The position numbers were made by a program, and so were the translations under genes. From contig JACKKJ010000002.1 in assembly GCA_024236495.1 (NCBI GenBank), positions 62,001 to 126,000 of the forward strand: DNA of 64,000 nt, written 5' to 3'. Positions within the stretch are counted from its first letter, which is position 1; each line of letters opens with the position of its first letter. This DNA is from Paracoccaceae bacterium. GTDB lineage: Bacteria > Pseudomonadota > Alphaproteobacteria > Rhodobacterales > Rhodobacteraceae. The notes beneath the pieces are model-generated. The model was given only the letters and a program-made list of their open reading frames with translations, was not told the origin of the DNA and made no database searches. Below are positions 44,619 to 52,828 of the stretch, one piece after another.

Positions 44619-46106
44619 TCAGTGGTCGGCCACGCTGGCAGCCGCGCGCGCGTCATCCGCCGTGCCGCTTGCCCCGTTGAAGAAGGCGTTCAGCACCACC
44701 GCCGAGATGGTCGTCAGCAGGATACCGGAATCGATCAGCGGATGGATCGAATGCGGCATCCACATCTTGAAGTCCGGCGCGACCAGCGGGATCATCCCGA
44801 AGCCCAGCGAAACCGCCACGATGAACAGGTTGTGGCGGTTGCCGGCGAAATCGACGCCGGAGGCCAGGATACGGATCCCGGTCGCGGCAACCATGCCGAA
44901 CATCACAAGCCCCGCGCCGCCAAGGACGGCGGTCGGCAGCGCCTCGACCAGGGCGCCCATCTTCGGCACAAGGCCAAGCACGATCAGGATGAGCCCGCCC
45001 GTCACGCAGATATAGCGGCTCTTGATCCCGGTGACGCCGACAAGGCCGACGTTCTGGCTGAACGAGGTATAGGGGAAGGTGTTGAAAAGCCCCCCGATGA
45101 CCGTACCCAGACCGTCCATCCGCAGGCCGGCCGCAAGCCGCCTGGGCGTAACCTTGCTGTCGGTCATGTCGCCAAGTGCAAGGAACATGCCGGTGGATTC
45201 GATCATGACGACGATCATCACCAGAACCATGGTCAGGATCATCACCGGATCGAAGATCGGCGCGCCGAAATGGAAGGGCGAGATCAGCGCGAACCAGCCT
45301 GCCCCGCCGACCTTGTCGAAATGCATCATGCCAAGCGCGGCGGCCAGGACACCGCCGACGACGATGCCCAGAAGCACCGCGATATTGGCGACGAAGCCCT
45401 TTCCGTAACGCGCGATCAGCAGGATCGCGGCCAGCACGATGAAGGACACCAGGATGTTGCCCGGCGCGGCATAGAGCGGGTTGGAGGCCGAAGGCGCAAG
45501 CGAAAGGCCCTTGGGCAGTTCGGGGATCGTCCCACCCGACGCGGCCGCCAGTTCGCCCACCTGCTTCAGCCAGTCGGCATGGGCAGGGTCAACGATCTTG
45601 GGCGCGGTCGGGCCGACCGGCAGCCCAAAGATCCAGTTGATACCGATGCGCATCAGCGTGACACCGATGACCAGGATGATCGTTCCTGTCACCACCGGCG
45701 GGAAGAAACGCAACATCTTCGACATCAGCGGCGCGATCACGATCGCGATGGCGCCCGCCGCGATGATCGCACCGAAGATCATCCGCGCGCCCTCGATCCC
45801 CGGATTGGCGAGCGCGATCGAGATCATCGGCCCGACCGAGGCGAAGGTCACGCCCATCATCACCGGAAGCTTGATGCCGAACCACTGGGTCGCGCCCAGC
45901 GATTGCAGGAGCGTCACGATTCCGCAGACGAAAAGGTCGGCGGAAATCAGGAACGCCACGTCCTGCGGTTCGAGCTTGAGCACGCGCCCGATGATCAGCG
46001 GCACCGCGATGGCGCCGGCATACATGACCAGAACGTGCTGCAGGCCAAGCGTGAAGAGCTTGGGGACCGGCAGGATCTCGTCCACCGGATGGGTCTTGTC
46101 AGTCAT
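44619..46106 (-). CDS. NCS2-family urate/xanthine permease
   Basis: 495-residue inner-membrane transporter with 12-14 hydrophobic segments. FTLGLQHVLVMYAGAIAVPLI at the start, the NCS2 signature in GLFNTFPYTSFSQNVGLVGVTG, and SADLFVCGIVTLLQ. These belong to the UacT/PucJ/XanQ group that imports urate, xanthine or uracil. The ATG at 46106 has GAGGAGG six nt upstream, better than the GTG at 46109. Together with allA, allE, puuE-uraD it forms the purine degradation locus, so urate or xanthine is the likely substrate. Confidence 0.88.
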   Translation of the reverse strand: MTDKTHPVDEILPVPKLFTLGLQHVLVMYAGAIAVPLIIGRVLKLEPQDVAFLISADLFVCGIVTLLQSLGATQWFGIKLPVMMGVTFASVGPMISIALANPGIEGARMIFGAIIAAGAIAIVIAPLMSKMLRFFPPVVTGTIILVIGVTLMRIGINWIFGLPVGPTAPKIVDPAHADWLKQVGELAAASGGTIPELPKGLSLAPSASNPLYAAPGNILVSFIVLAAILLIARYGKGFVANIAVLLGIVVGGVLAAALGMMHFDKVGGAGWFALISPFHFGAPIFDPVMILTMVLVMIVVMIESTGMFLALGDMTDSKVTPRRLAAGLRMDGLGTVIGGLFNTFPYTSFSQNVGLVGVTGIKSRYICVTGGLILIVLGLVPKMGALVEALPTAVLGGAGLVMFGMVAATGIRILASGVDFAGNRHNLFIVAVSLGFGMIPLVAPDFKMWMPHSIHPLIDSGILLTTISAVVLNAFFNGASGTADDARAAASVADH

Positions 46107-46220
46107 CACTATCCTCCTCGGGGCTGTTCTTTTTCGCGCCGTCTTCGCATCGCCCCGGGGATGCGCTCCGGTTAGGTCGCCCGTGCCGCCCCGTTCTCCT
46201 CCGGCGGGCGGCGCGGGGTA

Positions 46221-46703
46221 TCATCCGGTCACGCGCCAGGGCGCGGAATACCGGTATTCCTCAAGGTTCGGGCCCTCGCCGATACGGTCGACGACGGCGA
46301 ACAGCCCGGGCGCCGCCAGCGGTGTGAGGACACCATGCCAGGTACCACGGTGAAGATTGATCCCCTGCCCCGGCGCCGTCAGGAACGCGCGCGGCGCGCC
46401 GGGCCTTCCGGCTTCGTCGGGGGCGACGATGACGAGGAAAGGGGCCGTGGTCATCGGCAGGAACGCCTGCGATCCGTCGGGATGGCGTTCAACAAGGTCG
46501 AAGTCGTAGGGCAGGTTGCGCGGGTCGGCATCGAAGACGGAAATGCCGGCGCGGCCGGTGCCGAAGTCCATCCGCGCGCGGTCGTGATGGCGGCGGCAGA
46601 GCCCTTCGTTGATGAGCCGGAAATCGCCGGTCGCATCAAGGACATCGCCGAAGGGCGCGAAACCGGCGGCGGACAGGGGCTGGGCCGTGATCGTCCGTGT
46701 CAT
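46221..46703 (-). CDS. allA: Ureidoglycolate lyase
   Basis: Splits ureidoglycolate into glyoxylate and urea, the last step of purine ring breakdown. 160-residue cupin-like AllA, normal length. TRTITAQPLSAAGFAPFGDV at the N terminus and GQGINLHRGTWHGVLTPL near the C terminus are family landmarks. Glyoxylate released here is the substrate of the neighbouring bhc cycle. ATG 46703 opens MTRTITAQ; the frame to 46880 passes through the intergenic repeat. Confidence 0.93.
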   Translation of the reverse strand: MTRTITAQPLSAAGFAPFGDVLDATGDFRLINEGLCRRHHDRARMDFGTGRAGISVFDADPRNLPYDFDLVERHPDGSQAFLPMTTAPFLVIVAPDEAGRPGAPRAFLTAPGQGINLHRGTWHGVLTPLAAPGLFAVVDRIGEGPNLEEYRYSAPWRVTG

Positions 46704-46723
46704 GTGGTCAGCCCTCGCGCCGC

Positions 46724-46775
46724 CCGGGGGCGCTGCCCCCGGACCCCCGGGATATTTGAGAAAAGAAGAAGGGAG
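46724..46775 (+). repeat. Dispersed GC-hairpin repeat, copy E (between allE and allA)
   Basis: CCGGGGG-CGCTG-CCCCCGG hairpin (46724-46742), ACCCCCGGGATATTTG and AGAAAAGAAGAAGG tail. The tail is nearly identical to copy C. Here it points against the direction of the flanking genes, so it cannot supply a ribosome binding site, unlike copies C and D. Confidence 0.75.
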
Positions 46776-46788
46776 GACGCCGGCGCGG

Positions 46789-47628
46789 TCATCGGCCGAA
46801 GGCACCCGGGCCGCGCAGTCTGGCGTGCCGGTTGACATCCTTGTAGAGAAGATAGCGGAAGGGCCCCGGCCCTGCGGCATAGCAGGCCTGTGGGCAATAC
46901 GCCCGAAGCCACATGAAGTCGCCCGCCTCGACCTCGACCCAGTCCTGGTTGAGCTTGTAGACGGCCTTGCCCTCGAGGACGTAAAGACCGTGTTCCATCA
47001 CATGGGTTTCCTCGAACGGGATGACCCCCCCGGGCTGGAACGTCACGATGTTGACGTGCATGTCGTGGGAGATATCGCCCGGGTCGGCAAAGCGGGTCGT
47101 CGCCCAGCGTCCCTCCGTGTCGGGCATCGCGACAGGCGTCAGCGCGCGGTCCGAGGTGACGAAGGCCCTGGGCGCGGGAACGCCGGCGGCCGGTTCGTAA
47201 AGCTTGCGGATCCAGTGGAAATGGACCGGCGCCCCGGTGTGATTGCGCAGCCGCCAGGCGGCACCGGCTGGAATATAGGCGTAGCCGCCCGTCTCCATCG
47301 CATGATCGGCGCCGTCGAGAGACAGGGTCATTCCGCCCCTGGTCACGAAGATCACCGACTGCGCGCCCGGTTCGTTTTCGGGCGTGTCGGAGCCGCCACC
47401 GGGGCCGACCTCCATCACATACTGGCTGAAGGTTTCGGAGAACCCGGTCATCGGGCGGGCGACAAGCCACATTCGGGTCTCGCTCCAGCCCGGCAGGAGG
47501 CTGGTCACGATATCGGAAAAGCAGCCGCGGGGGATCACGCAGTAGGCCTCGGTAAAGACCGCGCGGCCGGTCATCAGCGCGGTCTGGGGCGGCAGGCCGC
47601 CGGCGGGAACGAAATAGGGTGCGGTCAT
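46789..47628 (-). CDS. allE: (S)-ureidoglycine aminohydrolase
   Basis: Releases ammonia from ureidoglycine to give ureidoglycolate, in the branch of allantoin breakdown that follows allantoate. 279-residue bicupin. TAPYFVPAGGLPPQTALMTGRAVF at the start and the metal-binding cupin motif HDMHVNIVTFQPGG followed by EETHVMEHGLYVLEG fit AllE/UGHY. Start ATG 47628 overlaps the puuE stop; longer frames upstream are not needed. Located between allA and puuE-uraD. Confidence 0.9.
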   Translation of the reverse strand: MTAPYFVPAGGLPPQTALMTGRAVFTEAYCVIPRGCFSDIVTSLLPGWSETRMWLVARPMTGFSETFSQYVMEVGPGGGSDTPENEPGAQSVIFVTRGGMTLSLDGADHAMETGGYAYIPAGAAWRLRNHTGAPVHFHWIRKLYEPAAGVPAPRAFVTSDRALTPVAMPDTEGRWATTRFADPGDISHDMHVNIVTFQPGGVIPFEETHVMEHGLYVLEGKAVYKLNQDWVEVEAGDFMWLRAYCPQACYAAGPGPFRYLLYKDVNRHARLRGPGAFGR

Positions 47629-49040
47629 CGTGGCAGCATGTCCTTGAGACGGAGTTCGGCGATGCGTTCGACCTGCGCACAGGCCTCGGCGAACTCGGTT
47701 TCGGTGTCGTGGGCGATCCGGCGGTGGAAGGCGTCGAGGATCGACGCCTTGGTGTTGTCGCGCACCGCGATGATGAAGGGGAAGCCGTGGCGGTCTACAT
47801 AGGCGGCGTTCAGTTCGCCGAAGGTCGCGCGTTCGGCATCGGTCAGCGCGTCGAGCCCCGCGGTCGCCTGTTCGTGGGTGGATTCGGCCGTAAGCCGCCG
47901 GGCCACTGCCAGCTTGCCGGCAAGGTCTGGGTGTGCGGTCAGCACGCCCAGTCGTTCGTCGCGGGTGGCGCTGCGGAACATCCGGGTCAGCGCGCTGTGC
48001 AGGCCCGTCGCCGTGTCGTGGGCGGGGCCGAGTTCCAGCGCCCAGGCCCGTTCCGCGATCCAGGGGGAGTGTTCGAAGACGCCGCCAAAGCGCGCCACGA
48101 AGGTCTCCCTGTCCATCCGGCTTGGCCGATCGAAGCGCCGCGGCGGGTGTGTTGCGGCCCAGTGGCGGGCGATGTCGATGCGCCGGGGGAACCAGACGCC
48201 TGCGTGACCCTTCGCATATTCCAGGAAACGGCGCAGGCCCGCGATCTTGCCGGGGCGGCCGATCAGGCGGCAATGCAGGCCCACGCTCATCATCTTGGCG
48301 CGGCCCGCCTGGCCTTCGCGGTAAAGTTCGTCGAAGGCGTCCTTCAGATACTGGTAGAACTGTTCGCCCTCGATATAGCCAGGTGCGGTGGCGAACCGCA
48401 TGTCGTTGGCTTCGAGCGTGTAGGGAATGACAAGCTGGTCGCGGTCACCCGCCTCGATCCAGTAGGGCAGGTCATCATCGTAGGTGTCGGAAATCCAGTC
48501 GAAGCCCTGTTCGGCGGTCAGCCGCACCGTATTGAGAGAACAGCGCCCGGTATACCAGCCGGTCGGGCGGCTGCCGGTCACTTCGGTATGCAGGCGGATC
48601 GCCTCGGCGATCTGGCGCCTTTCCTCCTCCTCCGGCATGTCGCGATGTTCGACCCACTTGAGCCCGTGGCTGGCGATTTCCCAACCCGCCGACTTCATCG
48701 CCGCCACCTGTTCGGGCGACCGGGCCAGCGCCGTCGCGACGCCATAGATCGTGACCGGAACGTCCATCTCGGCGAACAGTCGATGGAGCCGCCAGAAACC
48801 CGCGCGGGCGCCGTATTCGTAGATCGATTCCATGTTCCAGTGGCGCTGGCCCTGCCAGGGCTGGGCGCCCGCAATGTCGGACAGGAACGCCTCGGACCCG
48901 GCATCGCCGTGCAGAACACAGTTTTCGCCGCCTTCCTCGTAGTTCAGGACAAGGCTGACCGCGATCTTCGCGCCGCCCGGCCAGCCGGCGTTGGGCGCAT
49001 CGGGGCCGTAGCCTGACATGTCACGGGGGTATCGGTTCAT
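47625..49040 (-). CDS. Fused allantoinase (PuuE) and OHCU decarboxylase (UraD)
   Basis: 471 residues. The N-terminal part (about 1-305) is a polysaccharide-deacetylase-type allantoinase: NRYPRDMSGYGPD opening, VSLVLNYEEGGENC, SHGLKWVEHRDM and GWYTGRCSLNTVRLT. It opens the ring of (S)-allantoin. The C-terminal part (about 307-471) is UraD (RPSRMDRETFVARFGGVFEHSPWIAERAW; LNAAYVDRHGFPFIIAVRDN), which decarboxylates 2-oxo-4-hydroxy-4-carboxy-5-ureidoimidazoline to (S)-allantoin. The protein therefore carries two consecutive steps, a fusion known in alphaproteobacteria. With hiuH and allE it covers the steps from 5-hydroxyisourate, apart from allantoate hydrolysis. Confidence 0.92.
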   Translation of the reverse strand: MNRYPRDMSGYGPDAPNAGWPGGAKIAVSLVLNYEEGGENCVLHGDAGSEAFLSDIAGAQPWQGQRHWNMESIYEYGARAGFWRLHRLFAEMDVPVTIYGVATALARSPEQVAAMKSAGWEIASHGLKWVEHRDMPEEEERRQIAEAIRLHTEVTGSRPTGWYTGRCSLNTVRLTAEQGFDWISDTYDDDLPYWIEAGDRDQLVIPYTLEANDMRFATAPGYIEGEQFYQYLKDAFDELYREGQAGRAKMMSVGLHCRLIGRPGKIAGLRRFLEYAKGHAGVWFPRRIDIARHWAATHPPRRFDRPSRMDRETFVARFGGVFEHSPWIAERAWALELGPAHDTATGLHSALTRMFRSATRDERLGVLTAHPDLAGKLAVARRLTAESTHEQATAGLDALTDAERATFGELNAAYVDRHGFPFIIAVRDNTKASILDAFHRRIAHDTETEFAEACAQVERIAELRLKDMLPR

Positions 49041-49096
49041 CGCACGGCTCCGGCAGACTGCGTCGACCTAGGCATAAGGCCGGGGTCGCTGGAATA

Positions 49097-49129
49097 TTAT
49101 CAAAAAAAACTGGAAAGACTTTTCGATAA
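49097..49129. promoter_or_regulatory. Inverted repeat between puuE-uraD and hiuH
   Basis: The arms TTATCAAAA (49097-49105) and TTTTCGATAA (49120-49129) face each other with one mismatch, in the AT-rich strip of the 153-nt divergent gap. This is the only dyad in the gap and could be the operator of the purine locus. No regulator gene is nearby, and the site is a guess from symmetry and position. Confidence 0.3.
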
Positions 49130-49193
49130 CCGGGATGGTCGCATTTCCGCCCCGCCCGGCGCATGATGCGCGCGACATTTCTGGAGGGCAAGC

Positions 49194-49553
49194 ATGGCCG
49201 AGGGCTATCTGACGACGCATGTTCTGGACACCGCGCGCGGCATTCCGGCGGAGGGGCTGGAGATCGAGCTTTTTCGGCTGGATGGCGCGGACCGCGTGCC
49301 GCTGGCGCGGATGCGGACGAACCACGACGGCCGGACCGACGCGCCCATCCTGCCGAAAGGCGCGTTCGCGACCGGCGAATACGAACTTGTCTTCCATGCC
49401 GGCGCCTATCTGGATGCGACCGGAACCCCGCCCGAGGCGCCGCGGTTCCTGAACGTCGTTCCGATCCGCTTCGGCATTTCGGACGCGGCGGCGCACTACC
49501 ATGTGCCGCTGTTGCTGTCGCCTTTCGGGTATTCAACCTATCGCGGAAGCTGA
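49194..49553 (+). CDS. hiuH: 5-hydroxyisourate hydrolase (transthyretin-like)
   Basis: Hydrolyses 5-hydroxyisourate, the product of urate oxidation, to OHCU. 119 residues. YLTTHVLDTARGIPAEGLEI with the active-site His, RTNHDGRTDAPI, and the C-terminal YSTYRGS tetrapeptide that defines the family. Divergent from puuE-uraD. It implies an upstream urate oxidase, which is not in this window. Confidence 0.95.
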   Translation: MAEGYLTTHVLDTARGIPAEGLEIELFRLDGADRVPLARMRTNHDGRTDAPILPKGAFATGEYELVFHAGAYLDATGTPPEAPRFLNVVPIRFGISDAAAHYHVPLLLSPFGYSTYRGS

Positions 49554-50249
49554 TCAGACGCCCACATAGGCGGCAAACTGCGGCGCCGCGGGCGAAAGGC
49601 CCGCGGCGTCAACCGTTTCGGCCACCGTGCCGCCGGTCATGAAGGCCACGCGGTCGGCGACCGACAGGACCGCATCGACGCGCTGTTCGACAAGGATCGT
49701 CGCGACCCCCGTCGCCTTCAGCGCCACCACCGTGTCCCGGATGAGCGCGATCATCGACGGCTGCAATCCTTCCGTCGGCTCGTCCAGGAGGAGGACCTTG
49801 GGCTCAAGGCACAGCGCGCGCGCGATGGCCAGCATCTGCTGTTCGCCACCCGAGAGGGTGCCCGACACCTGGGTCAGCCGCTCGCGCAGGCGCGGGAAAA
49901 GCGTCAGCACCTCTTCGCGCGTGCGCTGGCCGCGATGGCGGGTCATCAGGCCGATCTCGATGTTTTCGGCGACCGTCAGTTCGGCGAAAAGCCGACGGCC
50001 TTGCGGGACATAGCCGATCCCGTGGCGCGGCACCTCGTGCGCGGGCAGGCCGGTGACATCGACACCGTCAAGGACGATCGCCCCCGCCGTGGCCGGGACA
50101 AGGCCCATGATGGTCTTGAGCATGGTCGACTTCCCGGCCCCGTTGCGCCCCATGACGCAAAGAACCTCGCCGGTGCGCGCCTCGATCGTCAGGCCGCGAA
50201 GAACCTGAACCGCGCCGTAGCCTGCGTCGATGCCGGTCAGCGTCAGCAT
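49554..50249 (-). CDS. Branched-chain-type ABC transporter, ATP-binding protein LivF-like
   Basis: 231-residue ATPase with Walker A GRNGAGKST, signature LSGGEQQMLAIARAL, and Walker B VLLLDEPTEG. Smallest ATPase of the HAAT importer. The gene abuts livG-like (stop next to start) and is convergent with hiuH, whose stop is adjacent. The substrate is unknown; see the binding protein. Confidence 0.9.
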   Translation of the reverse strand: MLTLTGIDAGYGAVQVLRGLTIEARTGEVLCVMGRNGAGKSTMLKTIMGLVPATAGAIVLDGVDVTGLPAHEVPRHGIGYVPQGRRLFAELTVAENIEIGLMTRHRGQRTREEVLTLFPRLRERLTQVSGTLSGGEQQMLAIARALCLEPKVLLLDEPTEGLQPSMIALIRDTVVALKATGVATILVEQRVDAVLSVADRVAFMTGGTVAETVDAAGLSPAAPQFAAYVGV

Positions 50250-50957
50250 TCAGCCCCCAAGATAGGCGGCCTGAACCGCCGGATTGGCCCGGATGTCCCC
50301 GGGAGTACCGGTCGCCAGAACCTCGCCGAAGTTCAGCACGGTGATGCGCTGGGCAAGGTCCATGACCACGTCCATGTTGTGTTCGATCAAGAGCACCGTC
50401 GTGTCCGGAACGACCTGGCGCACCAGCGTCTTGAAGATGTCGATCTCGGCGTTGGCAAGGCCCTGCGTCGGTTCATCGAGGATCAGCAGGCGCGGATCGA
50501 GCGCAAGGCCCATCGCGATCTCCAGCACCCGCTGGTGGCCGTAGCTGAGCGTTCCCGCGATCTGACCGGCGCGGTCGGCAAGGCCGACACGGTCAAGTGC
50601 CGCGCGGGTGTCGACATCCAGCCGCCCGCCCCGGCGTTGCACCGCCAGCGCGACGTTGTCGAAGACGCTGAGGTTGGCGAAGACCTGGGTGATCTGGAAC
50701 GTATAGGCGATGCCGCGCCGGACCCGCTTGTGCGCCGGAAGCCGGGTGATGTCCGCCCCGTCGAAACGGATCGTTCCCGACTGCACCGGAATGCGCCCGC
50801 ACAAAAGGCTGACGAAGGTCGTCTTGCCCGCGCCATTCGGCCCGATCAGCGCATGAATCTCGCCTTCGGCCAGTTCGAAATCGACACCGTTCACGGCCTT
50901 CAGGCCGCCGAAATGCCGGGTCAGATCCCGCGCTTCCAGAAGCGTCACGGCAGCCAT
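50250..50957 (-). CDS. Branched-chain-type ABC transporter, ATP-binding protein LivG-like
   Basis: 235-residue ATPase. Walker A GPNGAGKTT, Walker B LLILDEPTQG, signature region LSYGHQRVLEIAMGL, and the LivG-type C-terminal IRANPAVQAAYLGG. ATG at 50957 is preferred to the GTG at 50966 because AGGTGG lies just upstream; the start overlaps the end of the LivM-like gene. Confidence 0.9.
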   Translation of the reverse strand: MAAVTLLEARDLTRHFGGLKAVNGVDFELAEGEIHALIGPNGAGKTTFVSLLCGRIPVQSGTIRFDGADITRLPAHKRVRRGIAYTFQITQVFANLSVFDNVALAVQRRGGRLDVDTRAALDRVGLADRAGQIAGTLSYGHQRVLEIAMGLALDPRLLILDEPTQGLANAEIDIFKTLVRQVVPDTTVLLIEHNMDVVMDLAQRITVLNFGEVLATGTPGDIRANPAVQAAYLGG

Positions 50958-51889
50958 TTCAGCCACCTTTCGCGGATCGTCCCCAGAATGCCCCTTGGCG
51001 CAAAGAGGACGAGAAGGACAAGTGCCACACCGACAACCAGAAGGCTCGCCGTGGTGAAGGCGCTGGAATAATCGATCAGGTAGAACATGGAAAGGGCGCC
51101 GACCAGGGGGCCAAGCACCGTGCCCGCACCACCCAGAAGCACCCAGAGTAGCGGCAGGATCGAATACTGCGTCGAAGCAAGGCTGGCGCCGACATAACCA
51201 AAGAGCAGCCCATAGGCCGCCCCCGCCGCCCCGGCATAAAGGCCGGAAATGACCAGTGCGGCAAGCTTGCGCGCATAGGGATCGTAGCCAAGCATGCGGC
51301 TGCGCTCCTCGTTCTCGCGCAGCGCGATCATCACCCGCCCGGTGGGCGAACGCACCAGCCAGAGCTTGACCACAAGCCCGGCCGCGAACAGCGCGAAGGC
51401 GGCAAGATAGCGCGGCAGGTCGGCGGAAAGATCATGGCCGAAAAGCATCCGTGCCTCGCGTGCGATGACGATCCCTTCTTCGCCGCGCGTCCATGCGGTG
51501 TTGTAAAGGATCGTCAGGTATCCAGCCTGTGCGAACATCAGCGTGACGATCATGAAGGCCACGCCCTGCGTGCGCAGCGCCAGAAGCCCGACCGCCGCCG
51601 CCATCGCACCGCCTGCCAGGATCCCCGCCAGCAGCGCCGGCCCAGCCGGCAGGCCCGCGTGCTGCACCAGCAGGCCCGCGCCGTAAAGCCCCGCCCCGAA
51701 GAACAACGCGTGGCCCAGGCTCAGAAGGCCGGTGTAGCCGAAGGCGATATTGTAGCCCATCGCATAGGTGGCCAGCACCATCACCTTGGCGACATTCGTC
51801 TGGTGATAGGCCGGCAACAGGACGGAACCCGCAAGAAGCGCCGCCAGAACGGCCAGGTGAAGGGCCCAGATCCGGGTCGAGAGGGTCAC
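50945..51889 (-). CDS. Branched-chain-type ABC transporter, permease LivM-like
   Basis: 314-residue inner-membrane protein with about nine hydrophobic segments. NIAFGYTGLLSLGHALFFGAG and IALRENEERSRMLGYDP are LivM landmarks. GTG start at 51889 overlaps the LivH-like stop (GTGA). Confidence 0.9.
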   Translation of the reverse strand: MTLSTRIWALHLAVLAALLAGSVLLPAYHQTNVAKVMVLATYAMGYNIAFGYTGLLSLGHALFFGAGLYGAGLLVQHAGLPAGPALLAGILAGGAMAAAVGLLALRTQGVAFMIVTLMFAQAGYLTILYNTAWTRGEEGIVIAREARMLFGHDLSADLPRYLAAFALFAAGLVVKLWLVRSPTGRVMIALRENEERSRMLGYDPYARKLAALVISGLYAGAAGAAYGLLFGYVGASLASTQYSILPLLWVLLGGAGTVLGPLVGALSMFYLIDYSSAFTTASLLVVGVALVLLVLFAPRGILGTIRERWLKWLP

Positions 51890-52767
51890 AGCGCGCGCCT
51901 CCCGAAAAGGCCCTGAGGACGGAAGACAAGGACAAGCGCGACAAGAAGGGTTGCCACGATCTTGGCCAGTGTCGGCGCGAAGAAAGTGGAGATGACACCA
52001 TCAGAAAGCCCGATCAGAAGCGCCGCGATCACGGTTCCGCGCAAGGAACCAAGACCGCCGATGATGACGACGATGAAGGACAGAAGCAGCGGGTCGGTGC
52101 CCATCAGGTAATGCGCCTGCTGGATCGGCACGATCAGGACGGCGGCAAGTGCGGCAAGCCCGCCGCCCAGCGCGAAGACGCCGGCATAGACGCGATCCAC
52201 GTTGATGCCGAAGGCGCGGGCGGTCTCCCGGTCGTATTGGGTGGCGCGCATGATCAGGCCGACACGGCTTTTCGCCAGAAGCCGCCACACCCCCAGAAGC
52301 ACCAGCGCCGAGGCCGCGACCACGGCAATCTTGTAGCCGGAGTAGCCGAACCAGGGTAGCTGGACGCGGAAGTTGAACGGCGCCGGGACCGGCCGCGCGT
52401 CGGGGCCGTAGAACGACAGGGCCGCCTGCTGCAGGATGTAGAGAAGCCCGATTGTGGCGACGATCGTCGCCTCCGGTTCATAGTTCAGCCGCTTGAGCAC
52501 CACCATGTCGGCCAACGCCGCGATGGCGCCGACGAACAGCGGGCAAAGGATCAGCGCAGCGGCAAAGGCGACCGCGGGCGGTCCGGGCACCCATTGCGAA
52601 ACGAACCATGCCGAAACCGCGCCCAGCATGAAAAACTCGCCATGCGCGACGTTCACGACGCGCATGATCCCGAAGACAAGGCTGAGGCCCACGGCGGCAA
52701 GCGCAAGCACCGCCGAGGTCACCATGCCCTCCATAAGGGCCAAAAGCAGGAAAGGTCCGAAGCTCAC
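51886..52767 (-). CDS. Branched-chain-type ABC transporter, permease LivH-like
   Basis: 293-residue permease with LSLVFGIMRVVNVAHGEFFML, MRATQYDRETARAFGI and FIVVIIGGLGSLRGTVIAALLIG, typical LivH loops. GTG start at 52767. The receptor gene lies 61 nt upstream in the same direction. Confidence 0.9.
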   Translation of the reverse strand: MSFGPFLLLALMEGMVTSAVLALAAVGLSLVFGIMRVVNVAHGEFFMLGAVSAWFVSQWVPGPPAVAFAAALILCPLFVGAIAALADMVVLKRLNYEPEATIVATIGLLYILQQAALSFYGPDARPVPAPFNFRVQLPWFGYSGYKIAVVAASALVLLGVWRLLAKSRVGLIMRATQYDRETARAFGINVDRVYAGVFALGGGLAALAAVLIVPIQQAHYLMGTDPLLLSFIVVIIGGLGSLRGTVIAALLIGLSDGVISTFFAPTLAKIVATLLVALVLVFRPQGLFGRRAL

Positions 52768-52828
52768 GCAGATCTCTTGGCGTCAGTGCGTCGGGGGCGT
52801 GAACCGCCCCCGCGCATCCTTGTTCCGG

